Assembly (NCBI RefSeq): GCF_018343545.2
Contig: NZ_JAGYPE020000049.1
Location: 1 to 43,865, forward strand
Direction: 5' to 3'
Source: Neobacillus citreus
GTDB lineage: Bacteria > Bacillota > Bacilli > Bacillales > Cytobacillaceae
DNA: 43,865 nt
Shown here: positions 1 through 7,131 of the stretch, in pieces
Layout of the letters: each line of letters starts with the position of its first letter
Numbering within the stretch: the stretch's first letter is position 1
Made by a program: the position numbers and the translations under genes
Notes under the pieces: generated by a model
What the model was told of the DNA's origin: nothing
Seen by the model: only the letters and a program-made list of their open reading frames with translations
The model's database searches: none

Positions 1-127
1 ACAGTTATGTTATTTTTAGTGGATATTGTGAATTTAATATGAATTATTGCAAATAATTATCCCAAAATGATTATTCAATACTATAATCATCTTAAGAGGT
101 TACTTTATTTCAAAGGGGCTGTAAATT

Positions 128-322
128 ATGTTTTCTAATATTGGCGTACCGGGATTAATCCTTATTTTAACACTTGCACTGATTATTTTTGGACCGAAAA
201 AACTACCGGAAATTGGCCGTGCCTTTGGACAAACGTTAAAAGAATTCAAAAAGTCAACTCGTGAACTTACCGACGATGTGATGGAAGACATCAAGGAAGA
301 AAAGGAAAAATTGAGCAAATAG
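128..322 (+). CDS. tatA: Sec-independent translocase subunit TatA
   Basis: Pore-forming subunit of the twin-arginine translocase, which exports folded proteins. The 64-residue product has the family architecture: one N-terminal membrane helix (about residues 4-20), the hinge FGPKKLPEIGRAFG (21-34) leading into an amphipathic helix, and a short charged Lys/Glu-rich tail. AAAGGGG lies just upstream of the ATG. tatC follows after a 108-base gap that contains a terminator-like hairpin. This is the minimal Gram-positive TatA-TatC pair. Whether it corresponds to the TatAy or TatAd type cannot be settled here because no typical substrate gene is adjacent. Confidence 0.95.
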   Translation: MFSNIGVPGLILILTLALIIFGPKKLPEIGRAFGQTLKEFKKSTRELTDDVMEDIKEEKEKLSK

Positions 323-352
323 GGTGTAAGATTTTGTGTCTTGCACCTTTTT
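323..352 (+). terminator. hairpin terminator/attenuator between tatA and tatC
   Basis: The stem GGTGTAAGA / TCTTGCACC (one G-U pair) starts right after the tatA stop and is followed by TTTTTCTT. It would let tatA be transcribed in excess of tatC, which fits the known TatA:TatC stoichiometry. That role is an inference. Confidence 0.55.
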
Positions 353-430
353 CTTCTCAGTTTTAAAACTATTTTAACGAGAGAAAACTGGTTAATTAAG
401 AATTACCATTGAAATTGGCAGGGGAAACTC

Positions 431-1162
431 ATGGAAGATAAAGAACTACAGTTAGTCGATCATTTAGAAGAATTACGAAAACGGATCATTATCTCGGCGC
501 TGGCTTTTGTGGTCTTCTTTATAGTTGGCTTTATTTATGTTGATGATATTTATAAATGGTTTGTCGGCAGTACAAAGCTTTTAGTGCTTGGTCCAAGTGA
601 TATAATGTGGATTTATTTCATGCTTGCTGGAGTGGTTGCGATTGCTGGAACAATTCCGGTGCTGGCGCTGCAAATATGGCTGTTTGTCAAACCTGCCTTG
701 AAACCGATTGAAAGAAAAATTACGCTATCATATGTTCCGGCCCTGTTCATTTTATTTATTGCTGGTCTCGCGTTTGGCTATTTTGCCATTTTTCCGATGG
801 TTCTTAACTTTTTGGTGAACATCGGCCAAGATATGTTTGTGACCAATTTTACGGCAGATCGCTATTTTAGTTTTATCTTGAATATGACTCTGCCGTTTGG
901 AGTATTGTTTGAACTTCCGGTGGTGGTTATGTTTTTAACCTCGCTTGGTATTATTAATCCATTTGTGCTGACAAAGGTCCGTAAATATGCTTATTTTGTA
1001 TTGATTATCATCGCGGTCGTAATTACACCTCCGGATTTTATGTCTGATTTCGTCGTGACATTGCCGCTATTGCTTCTATATGAAGTCAGCATTAATCTAT
1101 CTAAATTTGTATATCGAAAAAAGCTGAAGAAAGAACAAGAAGAATTGGTAGAAGTTAATTAA
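431..1162 (+). CDS. tatC: Sec-independent translocase subunit TatC
   Basis: Signal-peptide receptor and core membrane subunit of the twin-arginine translocase. The 243-residue protein carries the conserved cytoplasmic N-terminus HLEELRKRI (residues 11-19), which contacts the twin-arginine motif, followed by six hydrophobic membrane segments spread over about residues 20-222 and a charged cytoplasmic tail. Length and hydropathy match Bacillus TatC (about 240-255 residues). It starts at an ATG preceded by GGCAGGGG. A strong terminator follows immediately, so tatA-tatC form a closed transcription unit. Confidence 0.95.
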   Translation: MEDKELQLVDHLEELRKRIIISALAFVVFFIVGFIYVDDIYKWFVGSTKLLVLGPSDIMWIYFMLAGVVAIAGTIPVLALQIWLFVKPALKPIERKITLSYVPALFILFIAGLAFGYFAIFPMVLNFLVNIGQDMFVTNFTADRYFSFILNMTLPFGVLFELPVVVMFLTSLGIINPFVLTKVRKYAYFVLIIIAVVITPPDFMSDFVVTLPLLLLYEVSINLSKFVYRKKLKKEQEELVEVN

Positions 1163-1172
1163 AACAAACAAG

Positions 1173-1206
1173 ACCCTAAGGGATTTATTCGCTTAGGGTT
1201 TTTTTA
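1173..1206 (+). terminator. intrinsic terminator after tatC
   Basis: Perfect 8-bp stem ACCCTAAG / CTTAGGGT with an 11-base loop, followed by a run of T. Confidence 0.9.
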
Positions 1207-1235
1207 TGTATGTATTTCCCACTTTTCTATAAAGA

Positions 1236-1524
1236 TGATAAAGCAGCGCTATTGGGAAGCCTGCAGTTACCGATTGTAATACTGAAAAAATGCAAGCAGT
1301 ATAGACCAGCTGACAGAGTAGCGTAAGGAATGAGTACAATATGGGGGATGCTCTCATATATAATTGTGGTCGATAATAAAGATAAAGAGAAAGAAAAAGT
1401 AATCGATATTTTAAAAAGATTTCCTGAAGGACCGGATGCAGTGGTGATCGGTTCGATAATCGGGAAACAAATAGGTACAGCTCCTACTCGCAATACCATT
1501 AGGTTCAAAATGCGTAATGAATAG
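1236..1524 (+). pseudogene. decayed fragment resembling the C-terminal part of an AIR synthase (PurM)-like protein
   Basis: The open stretch at 1330-1524 encodes a segment with IIVVDNKDKEKEKVIDIL then DAVVIGSIIG. The spacing resembles the C-terminal end of phosphoribosylaminoimidazole synthetase (PurM), where NMGIGM is followed by a hydrophobic strand, a D-x-x-D helix and VIGxV. In the -1 frame just upstream the DNA reads Y-N-M-G, so the family's NMG motif appears to be split by a frameshift near 1344. Further upstream (1240-1325) another frame is open but ends at TAA 1324. No good ribosome binding site is seen. The assignment rests on remembered family patterns; it may instead be a small unrelated ORF. 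Confidence 0.3.
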
Positions 1525-1601
1525 ACTATCCGGAACGATGTTTCCGAGAATATGCTAAAAAAATCTTTTACGTTCTAGTGCCAAATAATATTATAACTTT
1601 T

Positions 1602-1637
1602 AAAAAAGACCTTCATTTATTAGTTGAGGTCTTTTTT
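1602..1637 (+). terminator. intrinsic terminator
   Basis: AAAAAAGACCT pairs with AGGTCTTTTTT around a loop of about 14 bases. The stem ends in a T-run in both directions, so it can act bidirectionally. It isolates the pseudogene region from the matrix operon downstream. Confidence 0.75.
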
Positions 1638-1782
1638 GCTATCTATTAAAAACCTGGTTTTGTTCTTAATAAATTACGATATTCTAAGAAAAATAAAGAA
1701 ATTGCGAGGAAATAATAGATTTATGTTTGTTATAACGTATATTTGGTTCTGTTTAGTACTTTATGAATATTAAAGAGTGCAA

Positions 1783-1813
1783 TATAATTTGATAGAGGTT
1801 CTATAAAAGGAAC
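1783..1813 (+). promoter_or_regulatory. candidate promoter -10 box with SinR-like operator dyad upstream of the matrix operon
   Basis: TATAAT at 1783-1788 has only a weak -35 (TTTATG, 17 bases upstream). Ten bases downstream lies GTTCTATAAAAGGAAC (1798-1813), an inverted repeat close to the classical SinR operator form GTTCTCTAAAGAGAAC. Additional GTTCT half-sites occur at 1746-1752 (GTTCTGT) and 1662-1668 (GTTCTTA). SinR represses the tapA-sipW-tasA operon in B. subtilis; that this site binds SinR here is inferred. The long leader (about 85 bases) to the first gene holds no ORF. Confidence 0.5.
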
Positions 1814-1898
1814 TTATTGTTTGTAATAAAAAACATTTTGATTAGCAGACTCTATTCTATTACATAAGGTGAAAAAAATTAATAGAGGAGGAAGGATT

Positions 1899-2492
1899 AT
1901 GGGGACTAGAACTAAATTAGGTTTAGGGGTAGCTTCAGCTGCACTCGGATTGGCATTAATAGGCGGCGGTACATTTGCATATTTTAGCGATAAAGCCGAA
2001 ACCACTGGTGCTTTTGTAAATGGCACATTAGATTTAAACACCAATCCAACAAGCATTACTGCTATTAATGACTTTAAACCGGGAGATTGGGCAAATCGGA
2101 CAATTACATTGAAAAACGATGGGTCATTGGATATTGCGAAAATTAGTCTATCAACTGAAAATACAATTACAAATAGGGATGGAGCATCGGCAAATACGGA
2201 TGATTTGAACAAATATATCAGGGTGTACTTCCTTAAAAACGCAGGAACAAATTTGGTTAGTTCTGGTTCATCAGAGATTATTTACGGTACAACACTAGAT
2301 CAACTGAATAATAATACAGAGGAGATTTCTACCCAAGTTTTCGGCAATGGAGTAGCAAAGAATGGAACGAAGGATTTATATGTCCAATTTCAATTTATTG
2401 ACAATAACGAGGATCAAAACCAATTCCAAGGTGATGCAATCGCAATTAAATGGACCTTCGAAGGCAGACAGGGAGCTGGACAAGCTAAATAA
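1899..2492 (+). CDS. TasA/CalY (camelysin) family fibre protein
   Basis: Probable secreted matrix-fibre protein of the TasA/camelysin (peptidase M73 family) group. I chose ATG 1899 because AGAGGAGGAA lies at 1884-1893; an in-frame GTG at 1869 lacks such a site. The 197-residue product has an N-terminal hydrophobic signal (residues 7-25) ending in the SipW-type site TFAYFSD, with cleavage expected after Ala27. FKPGDWANRT occurs at 59-68 and the C-terminal half is beta-rich and Asn-rich. It is the first gene of a four-gene operon with tapA-like, sipW and a second TasA-like gene. In B. subtilis the order is tapA-sipW-tasA, so here the fibre gene leads. Protease activity is doubtful for the family; structural fibre subunit is likelier. 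Confidence 0.85.
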   Translation: MGTRTKLGLGVASAALGLALIGGGTFAYFSDKAETTGAFVNGTLDLNTNPTSITAINDFKPGDWANRTITLKNDGSLDIAKISLSTENTITNRDGASANTDDLNKYIRVYFLKNAGTNLVSSGSSEIIYGTTLDQLNNNTEEISTQVFGNGVAKNGTKDLYVQFQFIDNNEDQNQFQGDAIAIKWTFEGRQGAGQAK

Positions 2493-2506
2493 ACTTATCA
2501 TTTAAG

Positions 2507-2530
2507 GGTGGGGTCCTGCCCCGCCTTTTT
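2507..2530 (+). terminator. partial terminator between the fibre gene and tapA-like gene
   Basis: GGTGGGG pairs with CCCCGCC (one G-U pair) around a short loop, followed by five T. It sits 14 bases after the fibre-gene stop. It probably lets most transcripts end there, keeping the abundant fibre subunit above its accessory proteins. Confidence 0.6.
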
Positions 2531-2557
2531 GCAGTAAAAATCCACTGACTGTAAGAT

Positions 2558-3109
2558 TTGGGGGTGGTTACAATTCGTACGTCTAGAATAAGGAAGCATT
2601 CCAATAAAAAGTGGAAGGTATTAATTACCGTCCAGATAATTAGTGCCCTTTTCCTTTTAACATTAATTACCGGGTTAGTTACATCCGATACGGAAGCCTA
2701 TTTTAGTGATAATACTCAAGTGAGTGGGATTATCAATATTGGGACTTGGAATAGTGAGTGGACGGGCAGCTCTCTTGTCTTTTCTAATAAAAATAGTAAT
2801 CAAACCGTTGTCAGTTGTAACTTTCCTACAGAAATATCAGCCTTAATCATAAATACGGGAAGCAATATGAATAGTTTACTGAAATATGAGGTTTACTATA
2901 TTAGTAATGGGAATCCTATGTCCGGTGAAAAAGTTGGTGAGGGGTTTATGGATCCTCTTGCTAAAAACCAGTCAGTTTTCTTAAAATATAACGCCTTGAA
3001 GGCAGGTAATTATAAATTTAGAGCTTTTCAGCCGCTTGGACATGGAAATAAAGATGAAATCCAAGATTTATGGAGTGAAACCATCACAATAACTTGTAAC
3101 AGTAAATAA
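2558..3109 (+). CDS. tapA: TapA-like amyloid fibre assembly/anchoring protein
   Basis: Accessory protein for TasA fibres. The 183-residue product has a basic N-terminus, a membrane/signal helix at about 21-42 and the SipW-type cleavage context TEAYFSD (45-51). Two Cys (in VVSCNF and the final TITC) bracket the mature domain, as in B. subtilis TapA. The central pattern ALIINTGSNMNSLLKYEVYYI and the later GNYKFRAFQPLGHG also follow TapA. The B. subtilis protein is longer (about 250 residues) because of a charged tail that is absent here. The start is uncertain: TTG 2558 or GTG 2564, with GGGGGTGG nearby. It sits between the fibre gene and sipW. Confidence 0.75.
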   Translation: MGVVTIRTSRIRKHSNKKWKVLITVQIISALFLLTLITGLVTSDTEAYFSDNTQVSGIINIGTWNSEWTGSSLVFSNKNSNQTVVSCNFPTEISALIINTGSNMNSLLKYEVYYISNGNPMSGEKVGEGFMDPLAKNQSVFLKYNALKAGNYKFRAFQPLGHGNKDEIQDLWSETITITCNSK

Positions 3110-3171
3110 TAAAAAGTGATAGCAGACAATAAGGATACTATTTAGATTATCATCACTGAAAAGGTGATTCC

Positions 3172-3804
3172 ATGAAAACTAGAGTTTTAAAAAAATGGAT
3201 AAGCAATTTTATTACAACGTCCCTATGTGTTCTTTTACTTATCATGATTTGTGCTGTTATCTTGTCGAAAACTTCAGGTGGAAAACCAAACTTTTTCGGA
3301 TACCAGCTTTTGACTGTCCAATCCGGTTCGATGGAACCCGCTATTAAAACTGGATCTATAATAGCTGTAAAACCTGGAGGGGATATGGCAAGATTTAAAA
3401 AGGGTGAAATAATAACATTTAAAACAAACGATGATTTAATTGTTACCCATAGAATAGTAGATAAAATTAAAAACGGAAACCAAGTCAGCTATAGAACAAA
3501 GGGTGATAATAATCAAACCTCGGACCTAAATCTTGTTTCATCAAATAATGTTCTAGCGGAATATAAGCATTTTACCATTCCGTTCATTGGATATATCGCA
3601 ACATTTTCCAAGTCTAAAAACGGAATGGCAATCATACTATTCCTTTTGGGATTAGTCCTATTAATTGGTTCTATTATTTTTGTATGGAATACTCTTGCAA
3701 AAGATAATAAACGACGAATAGCTAATGAAATGAATCTGGAAGACCGATTGAAGAAAAATGGCGGAATACAGAATAAAAATTTCTCCTTACCAAAAAAGTT
3801 GTGA
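3172..3804 (+). CDS. sipW: SipW-type (ER-type) signal peptidase I
   Basis: Membrane-bound signal peptidase of the archaeal/eukaryotic type, which uses a Ser/His/Asp arrangement rather than Ser/Lys. The 210 residues show an N-terminal membrane helix (about 13-31), the catalytic Ser53 in VQSGSMEP, His93 in VTHRIV, and the acidic TKGDNNQTSD segment (109-118). A second membrane helix lies at about 150-172, followed by a basic cytoplasmic tail. The ATG is preceded by AAAGGTG. It should process the A-Y-F-S-D-type leaders of the two genes upstream, and its own operon position supports that. The next gene begins 20 bases after its stop. Confidence 0.92.
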   Translation: MKTRVLKKWISNFITTSLCVLLLIMICAVILSKTSGGKPNFFGYQLLTVQSGSMEPAIKTGSIIAVKPGGDMARFKKGEIITFKTNDDLIVTHRIVDKIKNGNQVSYRTKGDNNQTSDLNLVSSNNVLAEYKHFTIPFIGYIATFSKSKNGMAIILFLLGLVLLIGSIIFVWNTLAKDNKRRIANEMNLEDRLKKNGGIQNKNFSLPKKL

Positions 3805-3824
3805 TAAAGGGGGGAAGTAACAAA

Positions 3825-4457
3825 GTGAAAAAATTTTTAAAATTTATCATTATGCATTCAATGATAATTTTCACGATATTTTCCTTTTCACCTGGTAATA
3901 CTTTAGCAGCAATGACTAAACAAGAAATAGATATAGCTTCCTCACCTGAAAAGATATTGTTTGACATTAATAACTTTAAGCCAGGAGATTGGTCTAATCG
4001 TACATTAACAATCCACAATAATGGTAATAGAGAATTTAAGTATATAACTTCGGTTAAATACCTTGATGGTTCAGAAGAATATTTTAATGAACTTTTAATA
4101 AAGGTTTCGGATAGAAATAAAGTAATATATGAAGGTAAGCTTAAGGACTTGAATAAATTAAGCCCAAGAATTCTTGCAAAGAATACGACCGAACAATTAA
4201 TTTTTCAAGTTTCTGTTCCTTGGGAACTTGGCAATGAATTTCAGGGGATAGGTTGTAGAGTGGAATTTATCTTTTTTGCAGAGGATTCAGAAAGCGGTAC
4301 AGTACCAACAGCCGGTGGACTACTTCCTACAACCGCAACAAATATCTTCAATTTTATTGCGGCCGGCGGTGCTCTAATTGTTACAGGAATAATGATGCAA
4401 CTCTATTTTTCCAAACGAAAAAGAAAAGCAGAGCAAAATTATGTGAACCTTGATTAA
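3825..4457 (+). CDS. TasA-like secreted protein with LPxTG-like C-terminal anchor
   Basis: The start is GTG 3825, preceded by AAAGGGGGGAAG. The 210-residue product has a signal peptide (about 1-29, ending LAA), then a segment FKPGDWSNRTLTIHNNGN (51-68) that closely parallels FKPGDWANRTITLKNDGS in the fibre protein. That makes it a paralogue of the TasA/CalY fold. The C-terminus reads LLPTTATN (LPTTA at 167-171), a hydrophobic helix (about 174-194) and SKRKRK. This is the order of a sortase sorting signal, with the last residue of LPxTG replaced by Ala. It lacks the AYFSD SipW site. A likely role is to tether matrix fibres to the wall or membrane. No sortase gene is in the window, so membrane retention is the alternative. 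Confidence 0.75.
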   Translation: MKKFLKFIIMHSMIIFTIFSFSPGNTLAAMTKQEIDIASSPEKILFDINNFKPGDWSNRTLTIHNNGNREFKYITSVKYLDGSEEYFNELLIKVSDRNKVIYEGKLKDLNKLSPRILAKNTTEQLIFQVSVPWELGNEFQGIGCRVEFIFFAEDSESGTVPTAGGLLPTTATNIFNFIAAGGALIVTGIMMQLYFSKRKRKAEQNYVNLD

Positions 4458-4488
4458 AGATAACAATCAAGGTTCTTTATTTTTTTTA
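4445..4488 (+). terminator. terminator of the matrix operon
   Basis: GAACCTTGATT pairs with AATCAAGGTTC, followed by a T-rich tract. The 5' arm overlaps the last codons of the gene before it. Confidence 0.85.
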
Positions 4489-4498
4489 AGCAGAGTAA

Positions 4499-4530
4499 AA
4501 AAATAGAATGGCACATGGACCATTCTATTT
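4499..4530 (-). terminator. terminator of the minus-strand hydrolase gene
   Basis: AAATAGAATGG and CCATTCTATTT form a perfect 11-bp stem with a short loop. Read on the minus strand it ends in a T-run. It overlaps the stop codon of the metallo-hydrolase. Confidence 0.75.
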
Positions 4531-5415
4531 TAATTTAATAATTTCAGCTGCTTTTTCTTCAACTGAATAACCAAGTCGCCTTAGGTGCTTGCGGATGCCG
4601 CTTCGCTCCCATGTATTTAGAAGTGGATTGGTAAGAGAACTTTTGGGGTAAAATATCCCAATTTTAGTTATTTCTTCAAAACTCAAACCCTGCTGTATAT
4701 AGTCTTCGATTATCTCATCCCGGCGATTAATCACCGCAAGGAATTTATCCATGGCTTCTGTAAATTCCGCTTTCGTAAAAATCCCTTTTTGATGGCCTGT
4801 AATGTAAGTATCGGCATCGAGAGACAGAAGCCGTTTGCCTGAATTGATGAAATCTTCAATATTACCATCAGTCCCGTTATACCATGGACCAAAGGTGGTC
4901 ATATCATAATCGCCAGCAAACACGACCCCGAGCTCCGGAAAATATGGGCAGGCCAGGCCGCTTGTATGTCCGGGAGTATGCAAAAACACTACTTTTACAT
5001 CATCAAATACATATTCTGTCTCGTATTCATATGTTCCTGAAAAACCCCCAAGATTTTGAACCCATTCCTGTGGAAGAGTTTTTTTCCATGCTTCCACACC
5101 TTTATAACCCCACTCTTGATAGACTCCATTGGCATGGGCAATTCCTTCCACTGACCTGGATGTTTCAAATTCTATCTTATTTATAAGTTTGGTCGCATCT
5201 CGGAACAGGTGATTATGTAGGGTATGGTCAGGATGGTAATGGGTATTAATGATGAGATCAATTCCTTTTTCGTGGTCCAGTTCAAGAAGAGCTTTTGCCT
5301 CTGCTCCACTGTCAATTAGCACCTTTTCCTCGCAGTCGATATACAAGCTCCGTGAGAAAGGGACTTTGCTGCTATTTGGACCTTCCACTATGAAAATAGG
5401 GCCAATTCGATTCAA
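4525..5415 (-). CDS. MBL-fold metallo-hydrolase
   Basis: Metallo-beta-lactamase-fold hydrolase of unknown substrate. I chose the TTG at 5415, about ten bases after AAAGGAG; a GTG at 5424 sits too close to that site, and the in-frame ATG codons further upstream lack one. The 296-residue product has the metal motif THYHPDH (residues 58-64), a later HTPGHTSG histidine, an acidic FAGDYD, and a terminal TGHQKG. These are the metal ligands of a dinuclear zinc hydrolase. The C-terminal 70 residues are helical, as in glyoxalase II-like and related family members. It stands alone between two plus-strand operons. Confidence 0.85.
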   Translation of the reverse strand: MNRIGPIFIVEGPNSSKVPFSRSLYIDCEEKVLIDSGAEAKALLELDHEKGIDLIINTHYHPDHTLHNHLFRDATKLINKIEFETSRSVEGIAHANGVYQEWGYKGVEAWKKTLPQEWVQNLGGFSGTYEYETEYVFDDVKVVFLHTPGHTSGLACPYFPELGVVFAGDYDMTTFGPWYNGTDGNIEDFINSGKRLLSLDADTYITGHQKGIFTKAEFTEAMDKFLAVINRRDEIIEDYIQQGLSFEEITKIGIFYPKSSLTNPLLNTWERSGIRKHLRRLGYSVEEKAAEIIKLK

Positions 5416-5598
5416 TGAGTTCACTCTCCTTTTCTCTCTATTTGAAAATTCATAATTTTCACCGATGAATGAATACTCATTCATAATACCACAATATTTT
5501 GTTCTTCTCAAAATTTTTTTTATCATTCAGACTGCTTTCGAATATGGGTAAAAAATAATTATTTGGCAAAAATAAGCTAAACTGACAACAATAGGTGC

Positions 5599-7119
5599 AT
5601 GATTATGTTCAAATGGAAAAAAGAGAGTAAGTCACAGGAAGAATTTAAAGCCCATAGCTTATATATCGATGAATTAAAAGTGCAATTAAAAAACGAACTG
5701 CTCTATTCGGATATTACCTTTCGTCATCTGAAGAAAAACGGGAATAGAATCGTCTTTTGTTTTTTAGAAAGTTTGATTGATAAGAGTAGTTTGGATGAAT
5801 TTATTCTTGCTCCTATTCAAAATAATGAGAAGATTGAATGTTCCGTCCAAGGATTAACGCAGGTTCTGCCATTATCGGTCTTAACTGTAACAAATCAACT
5901 GAGTGAAGTTGTCAGCGGGCTGATTGAAGGTAATGTCTATATATATGTGGAAGGGGACCCGTATGGTCTATTAACGAATCTCAGCAAGACGGTTGAACGT
6001 GGAGTGGAGAAGCCAGAAACGGAATCAAACGTTTATGGCCCGAAGATTTCGTTTACGGAATCCCTCGTCAGCAACATGAATATCTTAAGAAACAATTTAA
6101 AGGACCCAAACCTTTGTATGCAGGATCTTGTAGTGGGAAAAAGGGTGAAAACAAAAGCGAAACTCGTCTACATACAGGGAATTGCCGATGAGGAACTTGT
6201 CACCACCTTAAAACAAAGGATCAGTGAGCTTGAAATAGATTATGTCCCCGGTAACACCGTTCTTGGACATTTGATTGAAAACAACAGCTGGAGCGTGTTT
6301 CCACAGTTGATGACGACTGAGCTTCCGGATCGGATATCGATTGCTCTTTACAGGGGTAAAGTGGCTGTTCTAATGGACCGAAGTCCAGATTGCCTTTATG
6401 GTCCCACAACCTTTTTCTCTTATTTTGAGTCAACCGAAGATGTTTATATGCGGTGGAATATGGGGCTGTTCTTACGGGTCTTGCGATTGACGGCACTTTT
6501 TTTATCAGTCCTTTTGACGCCTGCCTATGTTGCGGTTCTGACCTATCATTATGAAGTTATACCATCGCCCATGCTTGTTACATTGGGTGAGTCAAGGTCA
6601 AAGGTACCCTTTCCACCGGTCTTTGAAACATTGCTGCTAGAGTTTGTCATAGAGCTGCTTCGCGAGGCTGGTGCCAGGCTGCCAACAAAAGTAGGCCAGA
6701 CCATCGGTATCGTGGGTGGTATTGTCATCGGACAAGCAGCCGTTCAGGCCGGTTTTACCAGTAACATCTTAATTATTATGATTGCATTAAGTGCTCTCGG
6801 TTCCTTTACAACCCCAAGTTATTTAATGGGTACGGCAATCAGAATGATTCGTTTTCCAATTATCATAATTGCTGGTATTTGGGGCGGAATTGGGATTATG
6901 GTTGCATTTTGTTTTTTTATCATTCATCTACTAAGGCTGGAAACACTGGGCAAACCATATCTTTCGCCAGTTTATCCTTTGCAATGGCGAGATTTGGGAT
7001 ATAGTTTTTTCCTTGTGCCTTATCAATATCTTACCAAACGTCCTCAGACCAATAAACCATTAGACAAAGAGCGTTTTTCGGAAAAAAAAGCAAAGCTAAA
7101 AAAAGATATAGATGAATAG
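5599..7119 (+). CDS. spore germination protein, GerA-type subunit A
   Basis: A subunit of a germinant receptor in the inner spore membrane, which triggers germination on binding small nutrients. The 506-residue product has the family layout: a large soluble N-terminal domain (about 1-285), including the VKTKAKLVYIQGIADEELV segment, then several membrane helices between about 290 and 470, with the conserved TTPSYLMGTAIRMIRFP stretch, and a basic hydrophilic tail. It starts an A-B-C operon: the B gene begins 12 bases after its stop. The receptor's germinant cannot be inferred. ATG 5599 or 5605 could be used (AGGTG precedes). Confidence 0.93.
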   Translation: MIMFKWKKESKSQEEFKAHSLYIDELKVQLKNELLYSDITFRHLKKNGNRIVFCFLESLIDKSSLDEFILAPIQNNEKIECSVQGLTQVLPLSVLTVTNQLSEVVSGLIEGNVYIYVEGDPYGLLTNLSKTVERGVEKPETESNVYGPKISFTESLVSNMNILRNNLKDPNLCMQDLVVGKRVKTKAKLVYIQGIADEELVTTLKQRISELEIDYVPGNTVLGHLIENNSWSVFPQLMTTELPDRISIALYRGKVAVLMDRSPDCLYGPTTFFSYFESTEDVYMRWNMGLFLRVLRLTALFLSVLLTPAYVAVLTYHYEVIPSPMLVTLGESRSKVPFPPVFETLLLEFVIELLREAGARLPTKVGQTIGIVGGIVIGQAAVQAGFTSNILIIMIALSALGSFTTPSYLMGTAIRMIRFPIIIIAGIWGGIGIMVAFCFFIIHLLRLETLGKPYLSPVYPLQWRDLGYSFFLVPYQYLTKRPQTNKPLDKERFSEKKAKLKKDIDE

Positions 7120-7131
7120 AGGGCGATGTAA

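Noticed and set aside
4884..5186. 100-residue plus-strand frame opposite the metallo-hydrolase
   Set aside because: The minus-strand frame carries the metal-binding motifs; this one is its antisense shadow.
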